64,000 nucleotides of DNA from Pseudaeromonas paramecii (GCF_039540575.1 NZ_BAABFC010000013.1:108464-172463), one strand, 5' to 3'. Shown: positions 53,521 to 61,993, counted from the stretch's first letter. Made by a program: numbers and translations. Notes: a model not told the origin generated them from the letters alone.

Positions 53521-53870
53521 CAGGCCTCCCGCACTATCTCCACGCCCACCTCGCGGGCATTGGCCACGGCTCCGGGCTTGGCCACTCGCACCCGCACCCG
53601 CGCCACACCAAACTCGCCGAGGATGACGCACGCCACCCGCTCGGCCACCGTCTCCACCAGCTCGAGCGGGGATTGGCTCACCAGATCGGTGACCCGGCGG
53701 GACAGGCGGTCATAATCCAGCGCCAGGGCAATATCGTCCCGCTCGGCGGCCGGGCGATTGTCATGATCCATCTCCAGATCCAGCACCAGCTTCTGGCGAA
53801 TGGACTTCTCCCAGTCGTAGACCCCAATGGTGCAGTACACCTCCAGGCCAGTGATAAACACCTTATCCAT
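53520..53870 (-). CDS. folB: Dihydroneopterin aldolase
   Basis: Converts dihydroneopterin to the folate pterin precursor and glycolaldehyde. From ATG 53870 it has 116 residues. The start MDKVFITGLEVYCTIGVYDWE contains the family signature within its first 20 residues, with the conserved Glu and the later ALDYDRLS and LVETVAERVA segments. Upstream frame extension is not conserved. Divergent from plsY, as in E. coli. Confidence 0.95.
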   Translation of the reverse strand: MDKVFITGLEVYCTIGVYDWEKSIRQKLVLDLEMDHDNRPAAERDDIALALDYDRLSRRVTDLVSQSPLELVETVAERVACVILGEFGVARVRVRVAKPGAVANAREVGVEIVREA

Positions 53871-54010
53871 CTGTGTCCTTTCTCTGTTAGGCTGTGAACG
53901 ACTGTCTAAAAAACAGGTCGGATACCTCTTGACCAGCCAACAGGCTATGATGGTGGTCATTCGAGGGCGGGATCATACCCCAGCCGTGATGAACAAATAC
54001 AGCGAGGAAC

Positions 54011-54619
54011 ATGACCCCTATCTCCCTGAGCATGATAGTGCTGGCCTACTTGTTCGGCTCCATCTCCAGCGCCGTGCTGGTGAGCCGCTGCTATGGCCTG
54101 CCCGATCCAAGGGGTTATGGCTCCCACAATCCCGGCGCCACCAACGTGCTGCGCCAGGGCAGCAAGCTGGCCGCCCTCTGGGTCTTGCTGTGCGACATGC
54201 TCAAGGGCACAGTGCCCGTCTACCTGGCCTGGTACCTCAAGGTCAGCCCCTTCTACTTAGGGCTCATCGCCATCGCCGCCTGCCTGGGACACATGTATCC
54301 CCTGTTCTTTCAGTTCCGCGGCGGCAAGGGCGTCGCCACGGCACTGGGCGCCCTGATGCCCATCGGCCTGGACATGGGCGCCTTCATGATCTGCAGTTGG
54401 CTGATCGTGCTGCTGCTGTCGGGCTACTCCTCGCTGGCGGCCATCATCGCCGCCCTGCTGGCGCCCCTCTATACCTACCTGCTCAAACCCGAATACACGC
54501 TGCCGGTGGCCATGCTCTGCTGCCTCGTCATCTACCGGCATCACGAAAACATCAGCCGGCTGCTCCATCATCAGGAGCCCCGGCTGTGGCATAAGCGCGG
54601 CTCAAACCGGCGGCAGTGA
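54011..54619 (+). CDS. plsY: Glycerol-3-phosphate acyltransferase PlsY
   Basis: Membrane enzyme that acylates glycerol 3-phosphate from acyl-phosphate. The 202 residues have about five membrane helices and the three PlsY motifs: GSISSAVLVSR, GSHNPGATNVLR and the glycine-rich FRGGKGVATALG. Its last 18 bases overlap the tsaD end tail to tail. Confidence 0.95.
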   Translation: MTPISLSMIVLAYLFGSISSAVLVSRCYGLPDPRGYGSHNPGATNVLRQGSKLAALWVLLCDMLKGTVPVYLAWYLKVSPFYLGLIAIAACLGHMYPLFFQFRGGKGVATALGALMPIGLDMGAFMICSWLIVLLLSGYSSLAAIIAALLAPLYTYLLKPEYTLPVAMLCCLVIYRHHENISRLLHHQEPRLWHKRGSNRRQ

Positions 54620-55615
54620 GTCCAGACTCCAGCGCGGCTTCACCACCAGCTCCAGGCCCACCGTCTGTCCGGCCTTCAAGCGCTGCAGGCCGGCATAGGC
54701 GATCATGGCGCCGTTATCGGTACAGTATTCGGGGCGCGGATAGAACACCTGGCCCCTGAGCTCGGCCATCATCTCGGCCAGCTGCGCCCGCAGCTGGCGG
54801 TTGGCGCTGACGCCGCCGGCCATCACCAGCCGGTTAAGCCCGGTCTGCTTCAGGGCCCGCTTGCACTTGATGGCCAAGGTATCCACCACCGCCGACTGGA
54901 AAGCGTGGGCGATGTCGGCCCGGGTCTGGGCATCGTCACCCTGCTGATGGATGGTGTTGGCGGCAAAGGTCTTGAGACCGGAGAAGCTGAAATCCAGACC
55001 GGGCCTGTCGGTCATGGGCCGGGGAAAGACGAAGCGCCCCGGGGTGCCGGATTCGGCCAGACGGGCCAGCTGCACGCCGCCGGGGTAATCCAGCCCCAGC
55101 AGCTTGGCGGTCTTGTCGAAGGCCTCGCCGGCGGCGTCATCCACCGACTCGCCGAGGATCTGGTAACGGCCTATGCCATCCACCCGCACCAGCAGGGTGT
55201 GACCGCCGGAGACCAGCAAGGCCAAGAAGGGAAATTCCGGCGCCGTCTCCTCCAGCATGGGGGCCAACAGGTGGCCCTCCATGTGGTGCACCGCCACCGC
55301 CGGCTTGTTCCAGGCCAGGGCCAGGGAGCGCCCCACGGTAGCCCCCACCAGCAGGGCCCCCACCAGACCCGGGCCCGCGGTATAGGCTACCCCGTCGATC
55401 TCATCGGATCCGCAACCGGCCTCGGCCAGCGCCGCCTGGATCAAGGGCAGGATCTTGCGCACATGATCCCGGCTCGCCAGCTCAGGCACCACACCGCCGT
55501 AATCGGCATGCAGCTTGACTTGGCTATACAATTGATGACTGAGGATCCCGAGGCGATCATCGAAGATCGCAATCCCGGTCTCGTCACAGGAAGTTTCGAT
55601 ACCTAAAACGCGCAT
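54602..55615 (-). CDS. tsaD: tRNA N6-adenosine threonylcarbamoyltransferase
   Basis: Transfers the threonylcarbamoyl group to A37 of ANN-decoding tRNAs (t6A), with TsaB and TsaE. The 337 residues match E. coli TsaD. The metal-binding HxxxH is H111-MEG-H115, and GIETSCDETG, SGGHTLLV and GGVSANRQLR are conserved. Divergent from rpsU, as in E. coli. Confidence 0.97.
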   Translation of the reverse strand: MRVLGIETSCDETGIAIFDDRLGILSHQLYSQVKLHADYGGVVPELASRDHVRKILPLIQAALAEAGCGSDEIDGVAYTAGPGLVGALLVGATVGRSLALAWNKPAVAVHHMEGHLLAPMLEETAPEFPFLALLVSGGHTLLVRVDGIGRYQILGESVDDAAGEAFDKTAKLLGLDYPGGVQLARLAESGTPGRFVFPRPMTDRPGLDFSFSGLKTFAANTIHQQGDDAQTRADIAHAFQSAVVDTLAIKCKRALKQTGLNRLVMAGGVSANRQLRAQLAEMMAELRGQVFYPRPEYCTDNGAMIAYAGLQRLKAGQTVGLELVVKPRWSLDSLPPV

Positions 55616-55796
55616 GAGGGCAAAATTTGGCTGCTAACTTGAGCGCGGTATGGTACATTCCGGCGGTTTTTTAAACCAGCAGGATCTGTTCGGGGTTTAC
55701 TTGCCCCCTTGCTTGGGATTAAAATTCCGCACCATTTTTAAGTCAGGCTGGCCTGCATCGGCCAACCAACCACACAGTCACCGAGGTGAGAGGCAC

Positions 55797-56012
55797 ATGC
55801 CAGTAATTAAAGTACGTGAAAACGAGCCGTTTGATGTCGCCCTGCGTCGCTTCAAGCGTTCTTGCGAAAAGGCCGGTATCCTGTCTGAAGTTCGTAGCCG
55901 TGAGTTCTACGAAAAGCCGACTACCATCCGCAAGCGCGCCAAGGCTTCCGCAGTTAAGCGCCACGCCAAGAAGCTGGCTCGCGAAAACGCTCGTCGTAAC
56001 CGTCTGTACTAA
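55797..56012 (+). CDS. rpsU: 30S ribosomal protein S21
   Basis: Small basic protein of the 30S subunit needed for initiation. The 71 residues (MPVIKVRENEPFDVALRRFK at the start, ARENARRNRLY at the end) match E. coli S21 almost residue for residue. GAGAGG lies upstream. First gene of the rpsU-yqeY-dnaG-rpoD macromolecular synthesis operon. Codon use is strongly biased, as in highly expressed genes. Confidence 0.98.
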   Translation: MPVIKVRENEPFDVALRRFKRSCEKAGILSEVRSREFYEKPTTIRKRAKASAVKRHAKKLARENARRNRLY

Positions 56013-56043
56013 TCGGCCGGTCACCCGCCGAGGACGCTGAACC

Positions 56044-56487
56044 ATGTCACTGCAAGAACAGATCAAAGGCGATCTCAAGCAATCCATGCTGGCCAAAGAT
56101 AAGGCCCGCGTTGGAACCTTGCGCCTCCTGATGGCCGAAATCAAACAGGTGGAAGTGGATACCCGCACCACCCTGGCAGACGCTGACATAGTGGCGGTCA
56201 TCGCCAAGATGGTTAAGCAGCGTAAGGATGCCATCAGCCAGTTCGAAAGTGCAGGACGCCAGGATCTAGCGGATGCCGAGCAGGCCGAAATCGGCGTGCT
56301 GCAGTGCTTCCTGCCTCAGCCACTGAGCGAAGCCGAGCTGGATCAGATGATCGATGCAACGCTGGCCGAACTGGGTGTCAGCGGCATGCAAGCCATGGGA
56401 CAGGTGATGAACACCCTGCGTCCCAAGGTCCAAGGGCGGGTCGACATGGGTGCCCTGAGCGCCAAGATAAAGGCGCGGTTGGCATAG
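56044..56487 (+). CDS. yqeY: GatB/YqeY domain protein
   Basis: A 147-residue helical protein similar to the tail of the GatB amidotransferase subunit, perhaps tRNA-binding; the function is unproven. It begins SLQEQIKGDLKQSMLAKDKAR and has the family segments RLLMAEIKQVEVD and VMNTLRPKVQGRVDM. It is located 32 bases after rpsU on the same strand. E. coli lacks it at this position, but many gammaproteobacteria carry it between rpsU and dnaG. Confidence 0.92.
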   Translation: MSLQEQIKGDLKQSMLAKDKARVGTLRLLMAEIKQVEVDTRTTLADADIVAVIAKMVKQRKDAISQFESAGRQDLADAEQAEIGVLQCFLPQPLSEAELDQMIDATLAELGVSGMQAMGQVMNTLRPKVQGRVDMGALSAKIKARLA

Positions 56488-56509
56488 TCCGTGACGTTTC
56501 CGATAATAG

Positions 56510-56546
56510 GCCGCGCCGTCGTATGATAGCGCGGCTTATTTATTTG
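56510..56546 (+). terminator. Attenuator-like hairpin upstream of dnaG
   Basis: GCCGCGC (56510-56516) and GCGCGGC (56529-56535) form a 7-bp stem followed by TTATTTATTTG. It lies between yqeY and dnaG, where E. coli has an internal terminator that keeps primase low. Confidence 0.65.
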
Positions 56547-56559
56547 TGCGGAGTGTAAC

Positions 56560-58320
56560 TTGGCAGGCAGGATCCCCCAGTCTTTTATCGAAGATCTCCT
56601 GGCCCGGACCGATATCGTCGAACTGATCGACAGCCGGGTACAGCTGAAGAAGGCCGGCAAAAACTACCAGGCCTGCTGCCCCTTCCATAACGAGAAGAGC
56701 CCCTCCTTTTCCGTCAGTCCGGACAAGCAGTTCTACCACTGCTTCGGCTGCGGCGCCCACGGCAACGCCATCAGCTTCATGATGGAATATGACGGCCTGG
56801 GTTTTCGCGATGCCATCGAAGAGCTGGCCGACCTACACGGCCTGAAGATCCCCGAAGAGAGCCAGGACAGATCCGGCCCGGATCCCCAGGTAGCCCGGGA
56901 TCATTACCAACTGCTGGAGCAGGCCAACCAGTTCTACCAGAGTCAGTTGCGCCAGGCGCCAGCGGCCATCGACTACCTCAAGGGGCGCGGCCTCAGCGGT
57001 CAGGTGGTCAAGCAGTTTGCCATCGGCTATGCCCCGCCCGGCTGGGACGGCCTGCGTCAGTTGCTGGTGCGCAACCGCCAGAGTGAAGAGCAGCTGGAAA
57101 CCCTGGGCATGCTGATCAAGAAGGAGCAGGGTCGCAGCTACGATCGCTTTCGGGATCGCATCATGTTCCCCATCCGCGATCGCCGGGGCCGCATCATCGG
57201 CTTTGGCGGCCGGGTGCTGGGGGACGGCACCCCCAAGTACCTCAACTCCCCCGAGACCCCCATCTTCCACAAGGGCAAGGAGCTGTACGGCCTCTATGAG
57301 GTGCGGCAAGCCCACAAGGAACCCGCCCGCATCCTGATCGTGGAAGGCTACATGGACGTGGTGGCCCTGGCCCAATACGGCGTCGACTATGCGGTGGCCT
57401 CGCTGGGCACCTCCACCACCGCCGAGCACATGCACCTGCTGTTTCGCACCACGGCCCAGGTGATCTGCTGCTACGACGGTGACAATGCTGGCCGGGAGGC
57501 CGCCTGGCGCGCCCTGGAAAATGCCCTGCCCTGCCTGCAGGACGGCAAGGAACTCAAGTTCGTCTTTCTGCCGCCGGAGCACGATCCCGACTCCTTCATC
57601 CGTGCCGAGGGCAAGGCCGCCTTCGAGCAGGCCCTGGATCAGGCCCAGTCCTTCAGTGACTTCCTGTTCGAACGGCTGGCACGGGATCTGGCATTGGAAG
57701 GGGACGCCGGCAAGCACGAGCTGGCCAACAAGGCCATCGCCCTCATCCGCCGGGTTCCGGAAGGCTTCACCCGGGAGGGCCTGATCACCCGTCTCTCCAG
57801 CCAGTTGCGCTGGGGGGAAAACGAGAAGCGCCTCAAGGAGATACTGGCCCGGCAGGAGCGCCAGGCCCAGGAGCCGAGGCCGGCGGGCACCAAAGTTGGC
57901 AAGATCAAGCTGACCCTGGTGCGCCGGGCCATCGCCCTGGTGGTACAGCACCCGGCCATCGCCGCCGAGCTGCCGCCGCTGCCGGATGAGCTGCGCGCCC
58001 TCAAGCAGCCGGGCATCGGCTTCTTGCTGCAGCTGCTGGCCCAGGTGCAGGCCCGCCCCCTCACCACAGGCCAATTGCTGGAGCAGTGGCGCGGCACCCG
58101 GGAGGGGGATGGCCTGGCTCAGCTGGCCAGCCTGGAAGAAGTGGCCATCGGCGAGCATATCCGGGAAGAGCTGGAAGACACCTGTGCCCGCCTCATCGAG
58201 CTCTATCTGCAACAACGGCTGGATGAACTGCAGGAAAAAGGCAGCCAAGGCAGGCTCAGTACCGAAGAAACCCAGGAGCTGATGCTGCTGCTAAGCGAAC
58301 GTAGCCAGCGCGGCGGTTAG
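56560..58320 (+). CDS. dnaG: DNA primase
   Basis: Makes RNA primers for replication. The 586 residues (581 in E. coli) start at TTG 56560 with GGAG seven bases upstream; a weak start fits the known low dnaG expression. Zinc ligands are C40, H43, C61 and C64. The TOPRIM core shows LIVEGYMDVVAL near 265 and the DGDNAGREAAWRA segment near 307. The C-terminal helicase-binding domain spans about 440-586. Third gene of the rpsU operon. Confidence 0.97.
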   Translation: MAGRIPQSFIEDLLARTDIVELIDSRVQLKKAGKNYQACCPFHNEKSPSFSVSPDKQFYHCFGCGAHGNAISFMMEYDGLGFRDAIEELADLHGLKIPEESQDRSGPDPQVARDHYQLLEQANQFYQSQLRQAPAAIDYLKGRGLSGQVVKQFAIGYAPPGWDGLRQLLVRNRQSEEQLETLGMLIKKEQGRSYDRFRDRIMFPIRDRRGRIIGFGGRVLGDGTPKYLNSPETPIFHKGKELYGLYEVRQAHKEPARILIVEGYMDVVALAQYGVDYAVASLGTSTTAEHMHLLFRTTAQVICCYDGDNAGREAAWRALENALPCLQDGKELKFVFLPPEHDPDSFIRAEGKAAFEQALDQAQSFSDFLFERLARDLALEGDAGKHELANKAIALIRRVPEGFTREGLITRLSSQLRWGENEKRLKEILARQERQAQEPRPAGTKVGKIKLTLVRRAIALVVQHPAIAAELPPLPDELRALKQPGIGFLLQLLAQVQARPLTTGQLLEQWRGTREGDGLAQLASLEEVAIGEHIREELEDTCARLIELYLQQRLDELQEKGSQGRLSTEETQELMLLLSERSQRGG

Positions 58321-58617
58321 GGAAAACCCAGCGCCGAGGCATCCGCGGCAATGGCGCCGAGACAGAAAAAGAGTGGCCTGGCTATTGAAATTTGATCACG
58401 ACGCCCCTATACCTTGGGGACGCCCGGCTACGGGAAACAGAATTAGACGTGAAAAGAGTGAATATGCAGACCGATTTGCCCGGCCACAAAGCCCGGGGCA
58501 GCGGTCTTTTACGCATTAACCAAGGCGAACGTGCTTTTTTGGTGAAATTTTGCTACTATCGCCGGCTTCGCACGTGACGGTATCAGACACCCTTGCAACA
58601 CCAACCGGATGAGTTCT
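58321..58617 (+). other. dnaG-rpoD intergenic region, possible rpoD promoter
   Basis: These 297 bases contain no recognisable gene. A possible extended minus 10 (TGCTACTAT, 58551-58559) lies about 60 bases before rpoD with no clear minus 35. No terminator is seen after dnaG. In E. coli this interval holds a heat-shock promoter of rpoD; I could not confirm one here. Confidence 0.4.
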
Positions 58618-60489
58618 ATGGAGCAAACCCCGCAGTCGCAGCTTAAACTCCTTGTTGCCAAAGGTAAAGAACAGGGCTATTTGACCTATTCCGAGGTCAA
58701 CGATCACCTGCCACAGGACATCGTTGACTCGGATCAGATAGAAGACATCATTCAGATGATCAATGACATGGGTATCCAGGTGGTGGAGAACGCCCCGGAT
58801 GCCGATGATCTCATCATGACCGAAAGCGCCGCCGATGAAGATGCGGCCGAGGCCGCCGCCCAGGTGCTGGCCTCAGTAGAATCCGAAATCGGCCGCACCA
58901 CGGATCCCGTGCGCATGTATATGCGCGAAATGGGCACGGTGGAACTGCTGACTCGTGAAGGCGAAATCGACATCGCCAAACGCATCGAGGATGGCATCAA
59001 TCAGGTGCAGAGTTCCGTGGCCGAGTACCCGGAAGCCATCACCTATCTGCTGGAGCAATACGACCGTCATGACGCCGGTCAGTTGCGCCTGTCCGACATC
59101 ATCTCTGGCTTCGTCGATCCCAACGAGACCGACGACATGGCTCCCACCGCCACCCATATCGGTTCCGAACTGGGTGAGGATGAGCTGGAGGACGAGGACA
59201 AGAGCAGCGCGGACGAGGATGAGGACGAGGACGAAGACGGCGACGGTAACAGCGACGACAGCAGCGATGATGACGGCGGTCCGGACCCGGAAGTCGCCCG
59301 TCAGAAATTCGCCGAGCTGCGTGAGCAGTACGAGCATACCCGTGTCAGCATCCGCAGCCTGGGCCGTGAACATCCCGATACCCTGAACCATATCCAGCTG
59401 CTGGCCGATGTGTTCCGCCAGTTCCGACTGGTACCCAAGCAATTTGATCGCCTGGTCTCCAACATGCGCGACATGATGGAGCGGGTGCGGGTGCAGGAGC
59501 GCATCATCCTGAAGGCCTGTGTCGAACAGGCCAAGATGCCGAAGAAAAACTTCGTTGCCGCCTTCACCAACAACGAGTCAGATCTCGCCTGGTTCGAAGC
59601 GGCCAAGGCGGCCGGCAAGAGCTGGTCCACGGCCCTGCAGGCGGTGGATGAAGATGTGCAGCGCAGCATCGTCAAGCTGCAGCAGATCGAGGAAGAGACC
59701 GGCCTGGTCATCGCCCAGATCAAGGACATCAACCGCCGCATGAGCATTGGTGAGGCCAAGGCCCGCCGTGCCAAGAAGGAGATGGTGGAAGCCAACCTGC
59801 GTCTGGTGATCTCCATTGCCAAGAAGTACACCAATCGGGGTCTGCAGTTCCTGGATCTGATCCAAGAAGGCAACATTGGTCTGATGAAGGCGGTGGACAA
59901 GTTCGAGTACCGTCGCGGCTACAAGTTCTCCACCTACGCCACCTGGTGGATCCGGCAGGCCATCACCCGCTCCATCGCGGATCAGGCGCGGACCATCCGT
60001 ATCCCGGTGCACATGATCGAGACCATCAACAAGCTCAACCGTATCTCCCGCCAGATGCTGCAGGAGATGGGCCGCGAGCCCAATCCGGAAGAGCTGGCCA
60101 TGCGCATGGGCATGCCAGAGGACAAGATCCGCAAGGTGCTGAAGATCGCCAAGGAGCCCATCTCCATGGAGACGCCCATTGGTGATGATGAAGACTCTCA
60201 TCTGGGGGACTTTATCGAGGACACCACCCTGGCCCTGCCCGCCGATGCGGCCACCAGCGAGAGCCTGCGCAACGCCACCCGCGAAGTGCTGGCCGGTCTG
60301 ACCGCCCGGGAAGCCAAGGTGTTGCGCATGCGCTTCGGCATCGACATGAACACGGACCACACCCTGGAAGAGGTCGGCAAGCAGTTCGACGTCACCCGGG
60401 AGCGGATCCGGCAGATCGAGGCCAAGGCACTGCGCAAGCTGCGCCATCCCAGCCGCTCAGAAGTGCTGCGCAGCTTCCTGGACGAATAA
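58618..60489 (+). CDS. rpoD: RNA polymerase primary sigma factor (sigma70)
   Basis: Housekeeping sigma factor. From ATG 58618 it has 623 residues and starts EQTPQSQLKLLVAKGKEQGY like E. coli RpoD; an ATG at 58609 would add three residues. Region 1.2 (DPVRMYMREMGTVELLTREG) is followed by an Asp/Glu-rich non-conserved insert near 190-225. Regions 2.3-2.4 (YKFSTYATWWIRQAITRSIA), 3 and 4.2 (VTRERIRQIEAKALRKLRHP) are intact. Last gene of the operon. Confidence 0.98.
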   Translation: MEQTPQSQLKLLVAKGKEQGYLTYSEVNDHLPQDIVDSDQIEDIIQMINDMGIQVVENAPDADDLIMTESAADEDAAEAAAQVLASVESEIGRTTDPVRMYMREMGTVELLTREGEIDIAKRIEDGINQVQSSVAEYPEAITYLLEQYDRHDAGQLRLSDIISGFVDPNETDDMAPTATHIGSELGEDELEDEDKSSADEDEDEDEDGDGNSDDSSDDDGGPDPEVARQKFAELREQYEHTRVSIRSLGREHPDTLNHIQLLADVFRQFRLVPKQFDRLVSNMRDMMERVRVQERIILKACVEQAKMPKKNFVAAFTNNESDLAWFEAAKAAGKSWSTALQAVDEDVQRSIVKLQQIEEETGLVIAQIKDINRRMSIGEAKARRAKKEMVEANLRLVISIAKKYTNRGLQFLDLIQEGNIGLMKAVDKFEYRRGYKFSTYATWWIRQAITRSIADQARTIRIPVHMIETINKLNRISRQMLQEMGREPNPEELAMRMGMPEDKIRKVLKIAKEPISMETPIGDDEDSHLGDFIEDTTLALPADAATSESLRNATREVLAGLTAREAKVLRMRFGIDMNTDHTLEEVGKQFDVTRERIRQIEAKALRKLRHPSRSEVLRSFLDE

Positions 60490-60497
60490 GCGCTCCC

Positions 60498-60538
60498 ATC
60501 AACAGGTTGATGCATTTATGTGCATCTAACCTGTTGAT
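60498..60538 (+). other. Long hairpin after rpoD
   Basis: ATCAACAGGTTGATGCA (60498-60514) pairs with TGCATC-T-AACCTGTTGAT (60521-60538): 17 bp with a single T bulge and a six-base loop. No T-run follows, so it is not a classic terminator. It starts nine bases after the rpoD stop and could protect or process the rpoD 3' end. Confidence 0.6.
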
Positions 60539-60541
60539 ATC

Positions 60542-60570
60542 TGGACGCACAGAGTCGGTATCTCTATAAT
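60542..60570 (+). promoter_or_regulatory. Predicted tRNA promoter
   Basis: TGGACG (60542-60547) and a perfect TATAAT (60565-60570) are 17 bases apart. The start would fall near 60577, eight bases before the mature tRNA. Confidence 0.65.
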
Positions 60571-60584
60571 CCAGTCCACATTTC

Positions 60585-60660
60585 GGCCCCTTAGCTCAGT
60601 GGTTAGAGCAGGCGACTCATAATCGCTTGGTCCACGGTTCAAGTCCGTGAGGGGCCACCA
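60585..60660 (+). tRNA. ileX: tRNA-Ile2 (anticodon CAU, modified by TilS to read AUA)
   Basis: A 76-base tRNA with encoded CCA. The acceptor stem pairs GGCCCCT with AGGGGCC, the D-loop has the AGCTCAGTGGTTAGAGC arm, the anticodon loop is CTCATAA, and the T-arm has GTTCAAG. The sequence is nearly that of E. coli ileX, not of elongator or initiator Met tRNA. The C34 must be changed to lysidine by TilS. Position just after rpoD is as in E. coli. Confidence 0.93.
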
Positions 60661-60668
60661 TACAAAAC

Positions 60669-60708
60669 AAGGGCTTACAGCGATACGCTGTAAGCCCTTA
60701 TTCTTTTC
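60669..60708 (+). terminator. Rho-independent terminator after the tRNA
   Basis: AAGGGCTTACAGCG and CGCTGTAAGCCCTT form a 14-bp stem with a short loop, followed by ATTCTTTT. Confidence 0.9.
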
Positions 60709-60790
60709 ACGCCCTCCCCCTACCCCGCTGCGCCCTATTTTTCTGGCCATATTGTGGCGCCGGTAAGTGCCCCGTATAATCGAATCGTTT

Positions 60791-60811
60791 TGTGACCAAG
60801 ATCAATATAAC
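60791..60811 (+). promoter_or_regulatory. Possible CRP-like site and minus 10 upstream of the first PEP-CTERM gene
   Basis: TGTGA, six bases, TCAAT resembles the CRP consensus (TGTGA-N6-TCACA; eight of ten). It directly abuts TATAAC, a possible minus 10. No good minus 35 is present, which would fit an activator-dependent promoter. Weak evidence. Confidence 0.25.
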
Positions 60812-60873
60812 AAGGTCAAACGCCACTCTTGATATGACACGCACTGCCCTGACCGCAGGGCATCAGGGATACG

Positions 60874-61212
60874 ATGCTTATGAAGAAAATGCTTGTTGCA
60901 GCAGTCCTGCTGGCCATCGCTAGCCCCATCTGCCTCGCCAAGGTGAGCGATGGCGGAACCCTGGCCCATGAAAATAATGGCAACGGCCACGCCTATGCCT
61001 ACGGTCACGATAAGACAGGAACAGACCAAGGTGCTCAGGACGATCTCTTCTCTGCGGACGAGACCCCAGATAATCCCTTGCTGGACGCGACCAATGGCAG
61101 TATCCAGGTAACAGGAAGCATCAGCAATGCCGTCCCAGAGCCCAGCGCTCTGGCACTGCTGAGTCTTGGTTTGTTAGGTCTGCTGCTGAGCCGCCGCCTT
61201 CGCAGACGCTGA
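60874..61212 (+). CDS. Small PEP-CTERM sorting-domain protein
   Basis: A 112-residue exported protein of unknown function. It has a signal peptide (about 1-22: MKKMLVAAVLLAIASPICLA after two residues), a short mature region of about 60 residues rich in Asp, Gly, His and Asn without a recognised fold, and a C-terminal PEP-CTERM tripartite signal: VPEP at 87-90, a hydrophobic helix (SALALLSLGLLGLLL) and the basic end SRRLRRR. Exosortases are known to process such tails. AGGGA is upstream of the ATG; an ATG at 60880 is an alternative. It is not similar to the two PEP-CTERM proteins downstream beyond the ends. Confidence 0.8.
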   Translation: MLMKKMLVAAVLLAIASPICLAKVSDGGTLAHENNGNGHAYAYGHDKTGTDQGAQDDLFSADETPDNPLLDATNGSIQVTGSISNAVPEPSALALLSLGLLGLLLSRRLRRR

Positions 61213-61405
61213 ACGGGGCGCAAGCCGTTTCAGGCTAAATTCAGCCCACATGGCAATAGACAGGGGCAAGGCTAATCCCTCGTTTGAAACGGATGATCTA
61301 CCATCTGCCTGTTGTGCCAAGGCTGTTTGAATTTTAGACTGGTTATGCAACTCATCCCGGCTGCCTTTGCCGCGGATTCCCAAGCTAACTAAGGAAGGAA
61401 GAATA
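61213..61405 (+). other. Spacer between first and second PEP-CTERM genes
   Basis: 193 bases with no gene, no clear terminator and no confident promoter. It is less GC-rich than the flanking housekeeping genes. Confidence 0.4.
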
Positions 61406-61993
61406 ATGAGAAAACGACTCTACGCCCTACCTCTGATGTTGGCCATGCTGTCACCCGGCGCCTTTGCCGAGGTGATCGATCTGAGCAGCTGGACGGCCAA
61501 CGGCAATGTCATCAGCTCCAGCAGCGGTGCCATTCTCTCCACCACCAAGAACCACAACTACAGTACCGCCAGTTACGGTGGCACCACAGGATCTACCCTG
61601 TCCACTGTGCTGGAACTGGTGGCCGGTAGCGTGATCTCCTTTGACTGGAACTTCACCACCAGCGACTACAGCCCATACAACGACTTTGCCCTGTTTATCA
61701 TCGGTGATGAAGCCACCACCCTGGCGGACGTGCTGAGCCTGGGCAACACCCCAGCCACCACTCGTTCTACCGGCTGGCAGAGCTTCAGCTACACGGTAGA
61801 GACCACGGGCAGCTCAGCCGTCACCTTTGTGGCCAGCAACGCCCTGGACAAGAAGTTCCAGTCCACCCTGCAAGTCAGTAATCTCACCGTTTCCGCCGTG
61901 CCGGAGCCGCAAACCTATGCCCTGCTGGGTATTGGTGTGATTGGCCTCTTGCTCTCCCTGCGGGCTCGTCGACAAGGCGCCACACCGGCCTAA
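61406..61993 (+). CDS. PEP-CTERM sorting-domain protein, paralog 1
   Basis: A 195-residue exported protein. I start at ATG 61406, preceded by AAGGAAGGA. A signal peptide ends at SPGAFA (about residue 22). The mature part is probably a beta-sandwich: LSSWTANGNV at its start, then GGTTGSTLSTVLEL, SFDWNFTTSDYSPYNDFALF in the middle, and a final SNLTVS strand. The tail has VPEP at about 165-168, a hydrophobic helix (YALLGIGVIGLLLSL) and RARRQ. It is clearly paralogous to the gene at 62255. Function unknown; a surface or matrix protein is likely by analogy with other PEP-CTERM proteins. Confidence 0.85.
   Translation: MRKRLYALPLMLAMLSPGAFAEVIDLSSWTANGNVISSSSGAILSTTKNHNYSTASYGGTTGSTLSTVLELVAGSVISFDWNFTTSDYSPYNDFALFIIGDEATTLADVLSLGNTPATTRSTGWQSFSYTVETTGSSAVTFVASNALDKKFQSTLQVSNLTVSAVPEPQTYALLGIGVIGLLLSLRARRQGATPA

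Noticed and set aside
59160..59290. Asp/Glu repeat in rpoD as a foreign insertion
   Set aside because: The acidic stretch lies in the known non-conserved region of gammaproteobacterial sigma70 and is also acidic in E. coli.
60585..60660. tRNA-Met
   Set aside because: The anticodon is CAU, but the whole sequence matches the Ile2 type that is modified by TilS, and it sits after rpoD like ileX.
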